Assembly (NCBI GenBank): GCA_014338405.1 | Contig: JTDE01001369.1 | Location: 30,499-94,498 of the forward strand | Source of the DNA: Paragonimus skrjabini miyazakii | Taxonomy: Eukaryota; Platyhelminthes; Trematoda; Plagiorchiida; Troglotrematidae | Direction: 5' to 3' | Length of the DNA: 64,000 nucleotides | Part shown: piece by piece, positions 1 through 13,600 of the stretch | How the letters are laid out: the number at the start of each line of letters is the position of its first letter | Numbering within the stretch: the first letter of the stretch is position 1 | Notes under the pieces: model-generated | What the model was told of the DNA's origin: nothing | What the model saw: only the letters and a program-made list of their open reading frames with translations | Database searches by the model: none | Translations under genes and position numbers: made by a program

Positions 1-2859
1 GTGTTTCTGACTTATTTGCTATTACACCCACAAAAATACCAACCACGTATCTAAAAGCGATTTTTCGAAATACCTCTGTCTGGATATTCTCGAGGTGAAC
101 TACAAGATTAAGAGTAGGTGATCGAGCAACTCACTGTAAGGAGTCAATTCTGTATACTGACTTGAATATTCGAACAACCTAGTCGACTAACCGTGAGGGT
201 TAGGGTTTTTGAAGTAGGTTATTGACGTCAGAACCATTGACGGTTTGTTTCAGCAAAACCAAATTAGTCCTCCGGATTAATCGAACAGCAACCTATATGT
301 GAACTAGGACATCACTCAATAATGAAGGAGTGCCGTTCATTGTACATCACACTAAAACGTCCACGCATTCACCATTTCACCTGCCTTCCTTTGACGAACC
401 CGTACTTCATCCATCCACCTTGTATATGAGACTCACAGAACAAAAGTTTTCGTTTTGTTGATCGTCCTGCGCTGAGGTGGATGGGGATACTGAGTGTCAC
501 CTGTGACATCCACTGAGAAATGGGCACTCTGAGCTCTTCCGATGTTTGCGGGCGCCCCTGTAGACCCCGTGTTTGAGGTAGCCCCAAAGAAAATTCAAGG
601 GAATGCAAGTTCCCAAGGAAAAAGATACCTCGATTTAGGCAAACTTTTCGAACCATCTGTCCACGCCGATCTCGGTAATGCAAACAAATGCCCTCATCAC
701 GGCACCCACACATGGATAAAATGGCCAAACAAAACATACTGACAAAAAGTGGAACGACATGACTCAATAACAAGACCATAAAACAGATATCAAGCGACGC
801 TTGTCGTTTCGACCGCTTGGCTATAAAACGTCACATCAAAGTATCCAAATGATGCGGTAAACCCAAAAACATTGTAACGTACCTCAGATTCTGTGAAAAA
901 GTTAGGTTTTTATGTCTGTTAGTAATTTGCAAGGGTGAATCGTTCATGAATGCGGTCTATTATTATCATCCATTATTTGGTGAAAAAGTTATCGTGATAG
1001 CATAGTCCGTTAGGGAAATATCGCATTTTCAGTTTATCCATTCGCACTCACTGATACATGTTGGTTCTCGGCCATGCGCCGCCCCGCAGACGCTGGAACG
1101 CTCACAGAGTAGTTTGTCAACAGCCAGATGTTATCGATCGTGGGTCGCGGTGACCAAAACGCTTAGACGATGGAGCCGAACTATTAGAACTGAAATGCGC
1201 GTGCACAGCTGTGACAGCTAGCCTGGCTGGGGTTACGGCAGTGTGTTGAGGATGTTCGCTAACGCGACTCGGTTAGGAAGCCTGTTTTTGGGCAAGCCTT
1301 TTGATCTGGACTCCGGATTTTCTATCTAGGTCCACATTTGTGGAACGATCGACGTAAGCAGTCACCGATTCCAAGCCTGTCTATCATCTGAATCATGAGT
1401 TGTTATTTCATGTGATTGACCTAACAACAATACTCAGCAGTCAAAGCGATGTCACGATCAAGCGTAAAAGTTTCAACAAAAAGAGGACTGGTTCCATTAC
1501 ATTCGTATATAGGATACCTGTCCATTTCGTGATTTAGAGTCGTGTTGTTTTCGAGTTGGAGGGAAGATTTAGGGGGAACTTAGTAACTCAAAACTGAGAC
1601 TGACCAACCTGTCATCACTTGACTGCCATTATCCGTCCCTGTCACAATCACAAGAATGGTATTAATCGATAAATTTTGACTTCAGAATTGATCACTAATC
1701 AGCCAGGCTTTGCCGAAACAGTCACTTGCTGGAACAGTTTTCCCATGTGCTTAGATAATAATTAGGTCATTCAGTCCCAGCCGCTGGGGCAAACGCGTAG
1801 TCAAATAAGAAATCTCATGCCGGGAGTGGAGCCTCGGTAGTCTCGCTTCTATTAGTGGACCAGGTTTGTGAGCGCCACCATTTGCTCCCAATTGGAATAA
1901 CTTGAACCCATGGCACAAAGGGGATGACATGCAGTCAGTGACACTGAGAATATAGATACTATAGTTAAGCCTATAAGAAAGGTGTTATAACAAATTCATC
2001 AAAACTAAAATTACGTTTATCAACAAAAAGTGGAAGATTAAAGAACCCATGGGCAAACTGAAGTAGCTGTATGAATCCTTATGCAACAGCAGAACAGTGA
2101 GGTGACATTTATCACTTTCACCGTATATATTTCTAAATATTTCATCACCGCTTTCAATACATACATACATTGTCAACTTTCATGAAACAGTGATTATCTG
2201 TTACCCTTCTAAACTTGATGCACAGCTATAAGAATGTGCTAATTTAACAGAAAGTGAACAATATTTTATTTAAAATTCTCCATTGCAAATGACCGCCGTT
2301 GCCAGCATTAGCTGAGATAGTTGAAGGCAACTTGCCTCTCACACTGCCACGACTGCCCATTACTGCGTGCGCGCACAGGGTCAGCTGATTATAGGATCAG
2401 CTATTTGGAGGTAAGACATGCCCCACTGACCCGTCTGCGCACGCTCACGTGATAGTGAAAAGATCAGGTAACGATGAAGTCAGCAATCTGGATATAGGAT
2501 ACCTAGCACCGTAGCAGATCACAGTAAGCTCATTAGAATTTTCAATCGTATCTCAGCCACGACGGTTGAACGTCTTAAACGATTTTGCTTGTATCTTGCA
2601 CAATCATCTACAATCACACTTTGTGAAGCACGCAAGCCACAAGTTGTGAAAGACAAAATACGGCGGGTATGCTTGTCAGTGCACTCAACCTCCTAATGTG
2701 GCCCACTCCTTGGGCAACCGGAAAGTACCGCTTAAGAGGGTGCGCCATTTCTGATGGTAATTGTTAACGGGACCGTTCATAAGCGATACACTTGCTGATC
2801 AAAGTTTTGACTGAACCAAATGAGTTTGCAGCTTTAGTAAGTAGTTATCACAGTCATAG
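1..2859. other. non-coding stretch
   Basis: No supported gene. Holds the inverted partner (1275-1345) of the repeat at 6165, and a small hairpin at about 2362-2448 (GTGCGCGCACAGGGTCAG against its near complement). A minus-strand frame at 369-779 starts with a hydrophobic, signal-like run but has no other support. Confidence 0.5.
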
Positions 2860-3193
2860 TGTAATGGATGACCAAATCGGAAGTGCGATTATTTTAGCAC
2901 TCAGCTGAATATATTGACGCCGTGAAGAAATGTGGCTAACGCACATAGCGAATGGATTGCAGACAACACGGACGACTGGACGAGTAGGCATTCAACGAAA
3001 TCGGGCCAACTGGCAAGAACTGGCAGGCAAAAGTTCACAACAGAAAGCGTCAGTCAGATGGCAGAAGTGGACACGGCGTATGAGTTGGGTTGTGGACTGG
3101 AAGTTTGGCTCATAAACGCAAGCGAGTGTGTGATGTGGGAATGTGCGAATTGAACAATAAACATCTTGCTTTATTGAATGACTTTTCGGTACA
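2860..3193 (+). repeat. solo LTR related to the gypsy element
   Basis: Shares blocks with the LTR at 19172-19625: GGATTGCAGACAACACGG, ACGAAATCGGGCCAAC, a TATA-like CATAAACGC, and AATAAA (3159-3164) shortly before the ...TACA end. The boundaries are estimated from the other copies. No internal coding sequence follows. Confidence 0.6.
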
Positions 3194-5109
3194 ATAGGAC
3201 TATATTTGGAAACATTAGATGTCTCCAGAACGACTCATCATTTGTTCGCGTTATATCTGTCTGATGGTTTTGTTTGTGTTCCTCACACAGAACTGGCCTT
3301 CAGTCATATATTACTGGGACATAGTGTCTGACCAAAATAGGATCGGCCATTGATTGTTAACATATCGGCCAGATGATCGTCGAAAATCAAACGAGTATTG
3401 GGCAAAAATGCATACAGTAACTTAAATGGAAGATTTTCGGTGAAAATGTGCGAATAAAACTCAAAATATGTACATTTGATGCCCACATAGGTTCATATTT
3501 TTGGTGCGGAGACGTGTATCCTGCAGTAGAATCTGTAAATTCTGGATTAGGTGATTTGCCTTTCTATCTGCGGCATGTGATATTAGCTCTCCTAAAGAGG
3601 TGATAAGTAGTACATTCCTTTTGTTTATTCAATCGTACTATGGTAATCGGGAAGAATAGCTTCATAGATATTAAGGTATACATGGTTAGGTTGCCTGTTG
3701 ATTCCATCTGCGAGTTGGATAACACTATTCTTCAGATTCATCTGCTGCCGCTAAATACTAACTCTAGTCGCCTCATAACAGTGCAGAATTTATGCCCACA
3801 ACCTTACCTATTTTAGGTTACGCGTATTGTTCAGCGTGTGGAAGGCAATCAGAGATACCTTGAAGGAAACACCAGCTATGAAAAGTGTAGAAATTGCTAG
3901 AGCATTACATGACAACGTATAGGTCAACTGTCCCGCTGCAACACGTCCACGTGATGGACCGGGAAATAGGTAGTCTAAAACACTTCAGAGAATTTTGAGT
4001 GAGAGGGCTTATGTTAATCTGGCCGTGTTAGCGTACGGGGTGTGGCATGCCAAGTTTTATCGTACTGTTCGAGAACTGTCTCGTGAGATTACAGATCCGT
4101 CAGGAAAATTCTGCTGCTCAGTTTCATGGCCATGTTGTCGAATTGTGTCGTTACAACTCAAGAAAAGTCATCTGCAACGTGATACTCAATTCATATCAAC
4201 TTCGGAAGATCCCGTACCGACTAATGTGACAGTTCACGAAGACGAGGCCCAGTGGTCTGCTACGGTACACCCAACGCCTTCGGCGTGTTTTGCGGTCGGG
4301 TTGTGCTTGTTCCACTATCACGTTTACACAGCGAGTTAAATTCCAAATGCAGTGTGACGAGTATAATTTGGTCGTAAAGCTGTGATCCACTGTAATTCAC
4401 ACACATACACACACACACACGAACACACACCCAATGCTGGTTGAAATAAGAAAACCACTAGACTTGCTGGGTTGATTGCAATCAGACCGATCAAGCTGTT
4501 CACATCAGCTTATTATACCCTGGGGAAGCGAGGGACTCTGGTTAACTGTCTTGGATCAACCAGTATGGAAGAAGGAAGTCACGAGCACCGAATGTTGACG
4601 CAAGCACATCTTTGTATACTCTATGACTCAAATAGAAAGAAGCAATTCCACTGTGCGCCTCTCCTCCCAAGATAAAAAGACAGACAACATTGTGTGAGGG
4701 TGACTGCCCGGTCGTTCAAAAACTTATAAATTTTCCACTTCATACCAAGTTCCACGGTATACTCCATCGACTTTTCAGATAGAAGCGGAATGAATTTGGG
4801 CAATAGAATCAGATAGAACTGTCATACATTCATAAAGTCAACTGAACCGTGTGACCACGCTGCAGGGGAGATAAAGCTTTCAAATATTGCAACAAAAATT
4901 CATGTAACAGTTGGAGTTGTCGACGTAAATTTCGCGTCGAAAATCGACGGATTCCTTTAATGATGAAGAAAACATTTATCTTTAGTTCATCCGCAGTGGT
5001 ATATATGCAAATAAACTACCGATTTCATTTCTGCACGGAACATTACGTAAGAAACCGATCCTTCAATGGCGACATGTAAATTATTCAGTTCCCCAAATAT
5101 TAGGGGGTT
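3194..5109. other. non-coding stretch
   Basis: Between two solo LTRs. Contains the CA microsatellite. The open frames here are short and overlap on both strands with no recognisable motif. Confidence 0.5.
4397..4431. repeat. (CA)n microsatellite
   Basis: Imperfect CA repeat interrupted by CATA and CGAA. Confidence 0.9.
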
Positions 5110-5631
5110 TGTCAGGCAGGAAGTGCGAGCATTCCAACTCTCGGCGGAATACCCCAACACAGTGGAGAGGTGCGTTCAAAAACCCACGGTAAGCAAATGG
5201 AGAACGACGTGGGCGATCGGATGAGTCATCGCTCGACCGGATCGGACCAACGGGCGAGACGTGGGAGCCGAAATAGAATGAATGGCCAAATTGAAGGCGT
5301 GATTATTCCAACACTCTCAGGAATATCTCGACACGGCTGTAGAGGACGTTCAAAGCCTACAGTAAATAGACGGAGGACAGCACGAGCGACCGGACAAGCC
5401 ATCGCTCAACGAAATCGGATCAACGGACAAGGAATAGCAGGCAGAAAACCCCCGGGTAGAAGGCGCCAATCACACACCTAAACCGGGTAGGGGTGCACAC
5501 GACGCGTGGACGGAAACCTGGGGGTGTTGTGGACTGGAATGCTGAGTCATAAACGCGAGAGCGCGCGAAGCATGTGATCTAGCGAGTTGGGCAATAAAGA
5601 TTGTGCTTTACTGAACGCCTTTTCGCTACGA
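5110..5631 (+). repeat. solo LTR with an internal tandem duplication
   Basis: Third member of the LTR family, starting TGTCAGGCAGG. It contains TCATAAACGCGAG and AATAAA (5593-5598) and ends near CGCTACGA. It is about 190 bp longer than the copy at 2860 because the upstream region occurs twice: about 5122-5295 and about 5306-5470 share ATTCCAACACTC/ATTCCAACTCTC, GTTCAAA, CATCGCTC and AACGGRCRAG blocks. Confidence 0.6.
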
Positions 5632-7142
5632 TATCACCGTTTAAACTCCGTACAAACTTCCCGTAAGCTAAGGCCGAATGAATCCAAGCAAAGAAATTTA
5701 GTCATATCCGTCTTTTCGAACTCCATTGCTCAATAACTGAAACACTCAACTAAAGATTTGTCATTATTACCAACGCACAGAAATGATGTTCTGGTCACTA
5801 ATTTAAGCATTTCCACGAGATCACACGTGGCTATACTTTTGTATTGATCGGAATTACGTAAAGATGTAGCGCGCTTTTCGTAAGACCTGTGTTGATCCAT
5901 AAACTGACTTCATCAGGAATAAGGACAGCAAGCTTCGATGCGTCCCATGTTGGCTTGGATCTGTGCTTTCACTCCTGAGAACGTGCGTCAGGGTTTGAGG
6001 GCGTCCGAATGAACACCTTTTCTGTATGTTTGCGCCGAAATTTTGGTCATAGATTGTACTAGTATTCATAGTATGAAAAATGAAGATACTGACATACAAA
6101 AGACCTTTCTACCACAGTTTCAACTGTGAACTGATTCGAAGCGCACGCTATTGCAACGCTGTCTCAAAACTACGGACCCAGATACAAAATCCGGAGTCCA
6201 AACCATTTCATGAGAATCCCAAATGAAAGGCTTACCTGAAGGGCTAACCCAAAAACAGACCTCATTATCGAGTTTTGTATCGAACGCCTAAATGCACCGC
6301 TGTAACCACAACCATGTCAGCTTTTACGGGGATGTATGCACATTTCAAGTGCAGTCGTTCACTTGCATCGTTTCAGCATTTCGGCCACCAGTGTCCAACG
6401 CCGATCGCAACTTGTTGTCGTCAAACGCCTCAGCGTTTGAAAAGCAATGCAGGGTTTGGAGCGAACGTGCATTAATGAGCGCGGATGGACAAAGTTAAAA
6501 CATAATACGTTCCTGATACAGCATTCCCGTATAGCGGTTATTTTTATCCCAGCGATGGGTACTAAAAATCTGCATTCGTCAGTTAAACAGATTTCCAAAT
6601 TAGTGAAAGACTGGTTGAAAACTAGCTGGTACAAACACCCGAGTGAGATGGAACAACTTTGCAGACTAAAAATTTCACAGATCGCACTCTTCATTTTGCT
6701 AGTCAGAAGCCCCGACTAACGTTCACAAAAGAGCACAGTAAGTTAAGGTGTTATGTGATCACATGATCACATTGAACTGCTAACAATACAGACATAAACG
6801 CCATCGTTTTATCCGAGCCTATTACTTTGGTCCATTCGGCAGTTTCGGACCCTGAACGGTAAGTACAACCTTATCCAGTTTTAGTAATCTATTCTGCAGT
6901 TGACGAAGAATGCCACATGATAATCGCAGTGAGTGCAATGTTTCGGCAGGCAACCCAAGTTGCAACCTATACTTGGAAAAGTAAGCCATTTACGCTAGAT
7001 TGGGGCACAATTGAACAGGAGCAATGCTTTCTTCTAACTGCATAGCATGCGGAAAACGTCCGAAAGGCATTCAAACAGACTTAAAGTGGATTTAGAAGAT
7101 GACGTCTTCACTTACGATTATCACGTTGTAAATGTTGAGGTC
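5632..7142. other. non-coding stretch downstream of the GPCR stop
   Basis: Should contain the 3' untranslated region of the GPCR gene (minus strand, below 7143). I see no clear AATAAA signal close to the stop. Contains the short dispersed repeat at 6165-6265. Confidence 0.45.
6165..6265 (+). repeat. short dispersed repeat, with an inverted copy at 1275-1345
   Basis: AAAATCCGGAGTCCA, AAAGGCTTACC and CCCAAAAACAGACCTC here correspond, in order and reverse complemented, to 1275-1345. Identity unknown. Confidence 0.45.
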
Positions 7143-7605
7143 TCATGGTTTCTCAGATGCGGAAGTTGTTGTCTGTTCAGCCTTAGCGTTTGATTGACTT
7201 GGTGGTGGCAACCTGCGTTTGGCTTGTTGACCGGAAGCTGTTGTACTTAGAAGCTGATGGTGCTGAGGCTGTTGTGCGTTACTTGGTGGGGTGAATTCTT
7301 CCACGCTGTTTGTGGACTCTTCGGACAACTTGGAGACCTCTTCATCGTGTACGATGCCTGAGTAGGCATAATAACTTCCTGCACGGCTGCCGGGTGTGCC
7401 GCATGTCGGATTTCCTAGGGTACAGCTCTCGGTATGTTTTACGCCGTGTTTTGGACATGTACCTGAGCCTCCGATACCAGAACCACCGCCGCGTGACGAT
7501 CGACAATCAGCCCAACAATAGCCACTCTCTGTCGGTATCATTAATGGCACATTGCCGGGAACAGGCTGACCTTGGTGACGCTTGTGGAATGGCTGCAGAG
7601 AGAAC
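7143..7605 (-). CDS. GPCR terminal exon: low-complexity C-terminal tail and stop
   Basis: Exon of 463 nt, open from the acceptor (tcccactag at 7606-7608) to TGA at 7143-7145. Its phase-2 entry matches the donor at 22882, giving ...KQRRFSLQPFHKRHQG.... The tail is 153 residues: a Cys/Gly-rich first half (GGGSGIGG, TCPKHGVKHTESCTLG), then Ser/Gln/Pro-rich sequence ending TTTSASEKP. It is far shorter than the vertebrate GPR158/GPR179 tails and no CPWE motif is seen. Assignment rests on phase and openness; a missed exon inside the 15-kb intron cannot be excluded. Confidence 0.72.
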
Positions 7606-10600
7606 CTAGTGGGATAAAAATAATGGGATTGTGAATGTGAGGGGAAAATAAATGCTGGCCAAAAGGTGATAGCTGTGTAATGTTAGTAGTCACCGATTAA
7701 TAACAGTTACCAAATGCTTCCATCAAACAGATTTAAGCAAAACCGGTTGCCATTTAAGCCACCTGTCACGCTGGTCGACAGGCAACCGACGGACGACCCG
7801 ACAACCGTGTTACCCATTAGGCCGGATGTGACAATGGTTCAGCCTGCACAACGAGTCACGGGCATGTCGTGTTAAGGTCAAAACTAGTGTTACGGTGATT
7901 ATGACGTAGACCCACTCATGCTGGAATTCTGGTCGACGTTAAGTTTGGCAAGATCGTCAACCTAAGCATGCTAACGGAATTTCTTCCCAGGTTGCATCAT
8001 CGTCATAATTAGCATTATCGTTCGTTGTTGAAAATCACCAAGTAAAATAACTGGAGTTGCAAAAGTGAGTAACATGGACAGCTGAAATATAATTACTCAC
8101 CACGCGACTTTCAGTGGTCTACTTTGTTAAGCATCACATGAAATTAAGTTATACAACTCGAACAAGCAACAGCAACTTCCATATAAATGAGTCCAAGCAA
8201 CATTCACCTCCGTTGACATCATTACTTGCTAACTCTGTAGATCATTAACCGTCTCAATTCGGATGACGAACCTGACGCACAGTTAACTCATTGGCAAGTG
8301 TTTTGAGGCTCCTATGTCAAGTCATGATTTGTTCACCCCACACCTCAAAGCAATCGCCTACAGTGCCACTAAGAAATGCGTAGCATGATATCCGATCAAT
8401 TGGTATTTCTAATATATGATACAGCTATGAATACATTTTCAAAAACTAGAAGACAACAATTGCGAACATCGTTACTGCCTGCTATCAGTCACTTCTCATA
8501 AGCATTACTGTGTGTGCGCACAACTGAACGCATGCATCCAAAGTATAATTATAGAAGGTAATTTGTGTTGAAAAATCGCTACCTTCCGGAACAAAACCAG
8601 AAAACAGTCCATGTTGCACAACGCAAATCTGCTTAGTGAATTATTATTGGTTATTTTATAGACAAGACGTATTAGTAAAATAAGGAATTACAATTGGTGC
8701 TGACGCTTTCGCTCTCCTATTGGTCGGCTCGGCTCCGCTTGTAGCTCGTTTGTTTTAACGCGTGGCGAAATTAAACAGCTTGTTTTACTCCGATGCTTGC
8801 TATAACAAAATCTGATGCTAAGACAGCATGTTATTCTGAGTGGTCACCGCGCTGACATACCATTCTGCTCGCGTTGTCGATAGTGATTGGCTGTAGGCTT
8901 CTGTAAATAACTGGTTGACTTCGTATCGATGCGTTTGTCCAATCCAATCCCTTTACAGTTCATATACTATACATTGAACAGCTACTTCTTACAACTAATG
9001 GTTCACATGGACCAGACAGTCCCCCATGCATGCGTTCTCCAAGAAACACAGAGTTGCTCTCACATATCAGTGAAATACGTCAGAAACGGACAAAACTCAA
9101 CTTAGTCAGATATTTATGCTGAGGCAGTTGCTCTGAAACGTTGGTGTCCCCCTCTGTGTGTGCAGAAAGACGCCTTTGTTAGTTTATCACTCCCATGGTA
9201 ATAATGAAATTGTTTGATTAGCGAACAGATCCACCGTGTGTTTCCCTAACATGTCTAGTTTCACAATTGACCCCTGCTTTCCGCTTTATAATCTCCTGTT
9301 CTGTAGTACGCACTTGATAATATGCAGAGAAATTTGCCAGGCCATAAATCGTGCGCATTTACGTTTTTGACTGCTCTACTAAAATTTGTTTCGGGAAAAT
9401 GCTGCTTTACAGATATTTATATGTTGCCCGTACGTATCACTTGGACAAATACTCGATGTCTTCAACCAGGCGTTTACTAAATTCGTAAGTACTAACCTGG
9501 TCAATATTGACTCTTGAATGGTACTGACCAGTGTCTATCACTCTCTGATAAAAACTATTACCTCAAAACGTCTGGACTGATTGAGTTATGTCAAAAGAAA
9601 GCAAACTTAATCAGAGTACGTGCAAAAAACTTCTACAATCTGTTTATAAGCGGAGGTCTGTTCTGGCATGTGCGTCTACACTCACGTGCGGAATCAGTCG
9701 GCTCACTAATGTTGGCATGCATGAAAAACATTAAGGTAGGTGATCACAAGAGAAACTGGAACGTCAACGAGAAGTTGATCAGGGTATCATGTGTACTGTT
9801 GGTGCGAGAGTATGTTGCAGAAAATTACAGCCAAAGATGTCAGCAGACACGCAATGCGCTCAATCTGCGTCTAGGCCTGTTTGACTGAAAACCGCGAGGC
9901 AACTTCCTCATGGCTGTGAGTCTGAGCGTTGCAGACAAACACAAATGATAATCTGTTCTTTCGCTCGAAAACAACTTGCTTATCTGGTTAGGAGGATCGG
10001 TGCAAACAACCGACCAGGCAATGAGCCAACAAAACAACCATGTGACGTTAGCTGAAATATTGGTTAGGTTCAAGGTCAGTGACCGTCGACTTCGTTTGGT
10101 GTACGACCCAAACGCATGGCTGTTATACTCCGCGGATCCGCGATTAATGTCAAAACATTGATTTAGCTTGAGTAATTTAGGTAAAGAGGTGAGATGACAC
10201 AAATTCATTTCACACTGTTGTCGGTTATGTGAGTAACGAGAGAAAACAGAAGAGAAACATTATTAGAAATGAAACACTGGAATCTGTCTGGATTCTGAGT
10301 GACGTTCACGATCAAACCCAATCTACTAACGTACCCGCCATTGAGTGACACCAACTGAAGAGCAAACGCCGCGTCCTTCATCGTGAGATATTTTTTCGGT
10401 TATAGATCACGAGATCGATAACACACAATCGTTTGCTGTCTCCACGAATGCTGATAACTCACTTCGTGAAATAAACTCAGCTACAAACTAAAAGACTATC
10501 CAATGATGTACAGATAATTTCGTTACAATGAATTCAAGCGTTCCCAGTTTTCGTGAATCTGACTGGCGGAATGCGTCACACGTCGTAGTAATAAAAAGTT

Positions 10601-13600
10601 GTTTGTTATCCGTTTACTGTCAGTGATGAAAACATCAAAAACAATCGCAACATGAACGCATTTCCCCCTGGGATCCCAAAATCGTCGGCATATGGGGCTC
10701 GCGCAAAAGGATCGATAATGCACGCTCAAGAGAGAGAATATTCTTAGTTCCACCAAGCCAAAGGCGTGAAGTTTGCCAATGGAGAAGAGGCACTGTTGTT
10801 TCCGCAAAAACGTTTCAACATATGGAAAAATTCAAGATGTGTTGTCAGCCCCTTTCCGACAGGCCCATCTCCGCATTTAAAATAATAACAGAGAAGAACT
10901 AGTTTCAAGTTTATCTAAACGCGCCAAATGTAGAATTACCCGAGTTACGTCGGAAACAGTATAGTCATGATAGACTGAGAAATCAACGTTTAAGCAGAAG
11001 CAAGCAGAAAACACTACCGAACAGTTCCAGTTTGAAACAGTGGAAGACAAAAAAAGTCCATTTTATTCAGTTATGGAAATACACAGGGTTGTTTAGAGCG
11101 ATTTGCGATCGGCTTTCAGTCAGCATTATAATGGAGCTGTGAATGCAATACAACGTGACAATATACAATTGATTCTCGCTCTGATAAGTGGAAGTGGTAA
11201 TGGAATAACTCTCAATGAGATGAGGTGTGTTTCAGTAAAAAAGACCGGACGATCAATGGTGACTCCAGACTTATGTCGGTCACTCTGTACGATGAAAAAA
11301 ATTCCAATAATTACGTCTATAAACTGAATAGATTTCACTGTTCTTTATTACACCACAGAGAGAGAGAGAGATGTAGACCGTCGTCAAAACAATGTGACAA
11401 TACTCGCGTCACACATCAAAAGAGGATGGTCCCTTTTTCGTATATTATACGTACGAAACTTGTTAACCTGTATCCTTGATGTGAACCCGTTCGGTAATCT
11501 GTGGGGCATATTAACGCTACAGGTAAACAAGCATGCCGGGATTTAAGGTTCTATATGTCAAAGTTGAGAGATGTCCGAAAGCAAAAAGGGGATAATGACA
11601 ATCTAACCCACTTTACTTCACTTATGAGGAACGTGGTGTAGAATCACTAAGGTTTTGAAGCGGAACGAAGAAATACGTCCTACTAAATTATTTCGGTTGT
11701 TTGAGTACATCATACCGTTTGGAATGCAGCCGTCATCATCCGTTAAAAAGACAGCGGCAAAACATTTCGCTGATATGCTTTTTGAAGTTATTACAATATA
11801 CTGGTTTATATTTGATTGGAGGCTATTTCCCAGTAGTATTGTGGACTGAAAATTGGACATCTTCGATATTCTGAATGTCACCCACACGATACTAGATATC
11901 TCGAAGCTGAGACCGAATGACGTCTAAATATTGATAGACCAGGTTCTACGTTAAATTAGTTACGTCCGAAATTCACAGTGGAGTGATGGTTATCAGGTGT
12001 TTAGGCTGATGGGGGTTTTGAACACTCTCTTCCAAGCTCTCACAGAAACCAAAGTAAGTCATAATGAAGCGCAATTGTTTTAACTCGTGAATGCTTCCTT
12101 CGTTGTAATCAGCTGTGTCTGCAAATAGGACACTGGAAGATGCTGTTCTTGCTACGCCTTTCTTATTTAAGAATACTATCTTGAATAAGTCGTACACTTT
12201 CGAACCATGAAATACCAGGAGGAACCGTAATCGTATGCTCGCACTTACTATGGTCAGCCTGTTGCAGAATAAGCAAATTTTCGATGCCATTTGTAGTGAA
12301 AAGTCGTGCAATAAAGCTCGATCTTCATTGTTCAACTGGCTCGTTCTTAAGCCACGCGTGAGCTCGCGTTTATTTGTTCTGCCTCATGTCATAATTTTGT
12401 TTGCTTCTGCGCTGTGCTGCTGTTGTCCGTTCTAGCATACGATGTTCCAGGTATCGTCGTTCTTGTGGTGATATTTTGTCCCTGTTTGTCCCCGGTCACA
12501 CAGACATCCAAAAGTATCCTTGACTGCCCATCCTATGTAAGTTGAACTGATGAACTCTGCATTGTTGCGTGCTCCGTCTTGCGGTATCCAAACAATATAA
12601 CTTGTAGTTCTTCCTCTCATTTACAACCTCTGCCGTTCTTCCATTGAACGTCTGAACCGTTCAGTCAACCCGTTCGTTTATGGATGGTATGACGATGTTC
12701 CCAAGAGTTCAATCCCTAAGTTCTTCAACATCTGAAATCACCACCCCTCAGAATACGGCCCCCGGTCCTTAATGACTCTGTGCGGTACGCCGATGTGAGC
12801 AACGACAGTGCTGATGAAGGCGTCTGCGGCCGTTCCGCTCGTTTGAGCTGCCATGAAAATGGCTTCCACCCACTGTGTGAAATGACCGATCATTATAACT
12901 ATACACCGATTTCCATTTAGGTCTGTTTGGATTGGCCCTGTGTGCTCGACTTGCTTTGCTACGGTTGGATTGCACTGGCGGTGTTGTCATTGCTTCCCGA
13001 TTCTGTTACCTGTCAGGGCACGGTCGAATGAAATCGGTCATCATCATCATCATAGACAGTAGTACATCAGTGATTCACACTGATGCTTAACTGTCACACA
13101 ACCACGAGGAAGAAACAAACCCTGTTTAGGAAGAGAGAAGAAAAATGGAAAGGGGACCTAATCACTAAAAATAACTACGTCTATATTCAAACATACAACA
13201 TCAAGGTGCCTACACCTTGCAAACAAACAACCGAGCTGTAAATGAAAGTAGGGCGCCATCAGCAAGACAGCCTTCTTACGGCTTTCATTGCCCCTCGTCA
13301 GTGAGTGCACTCACTTCATAGACAACTCGGCCAAACAACGATAACATTCATGCCACTGAGCTCGGTTAGACGCCATCTCACCTAATGTCTCAAGCCACCG
13401 ACTCTGTGAGTCCCAAGGGCCTCAACCCAGGAGATGAATCCAATCTAAAGTGGTCAACCCCTTCGTGAACGACGTCATTTCTCTACACCAGGTCACCTCG
13501 CACCTTGCGCCAGTCGACCGCAACATCGGCAAACAGTGCTCGGTATGGCAAACGACTAGCTGGCATCCTTAATGCATGGCCTAACCATCTAAGTCTATGC

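Larger units (their letters stand above)
7606..12349. other. last GPCR intron, distal part
   Basis: Holds one copy of the dispersed repeat (7735-7990) and the AG microsatellite. A 124-codon plus-strand frame at 9514-9888 has no motif and is not called. Confidence 0.6.

Noticed and set aside
195..210. Telomere-like GGGTTAGGG, and its complement near 49820
   Set aside because: Fewer than two full units at each place; not a telomeric array.
369..779. 136-codon minus-strand frame starting with a hydrophobic, signal-peptide-like run
   Set aside because: A competing open frame lies on the other strand, no motif or splice context is present, and such lengths occur by chance at this base composition.
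7310..7609. 99-codon plus-strand frame
   Set aside because: Shadow of the GPCR terminal exon on the opposite strand.
9514..9888. 124-codon plus-strand frame
   Set aside because: No recognisable domain, no conserved start context, and it lies deep in an intron with no neighbouring exon.
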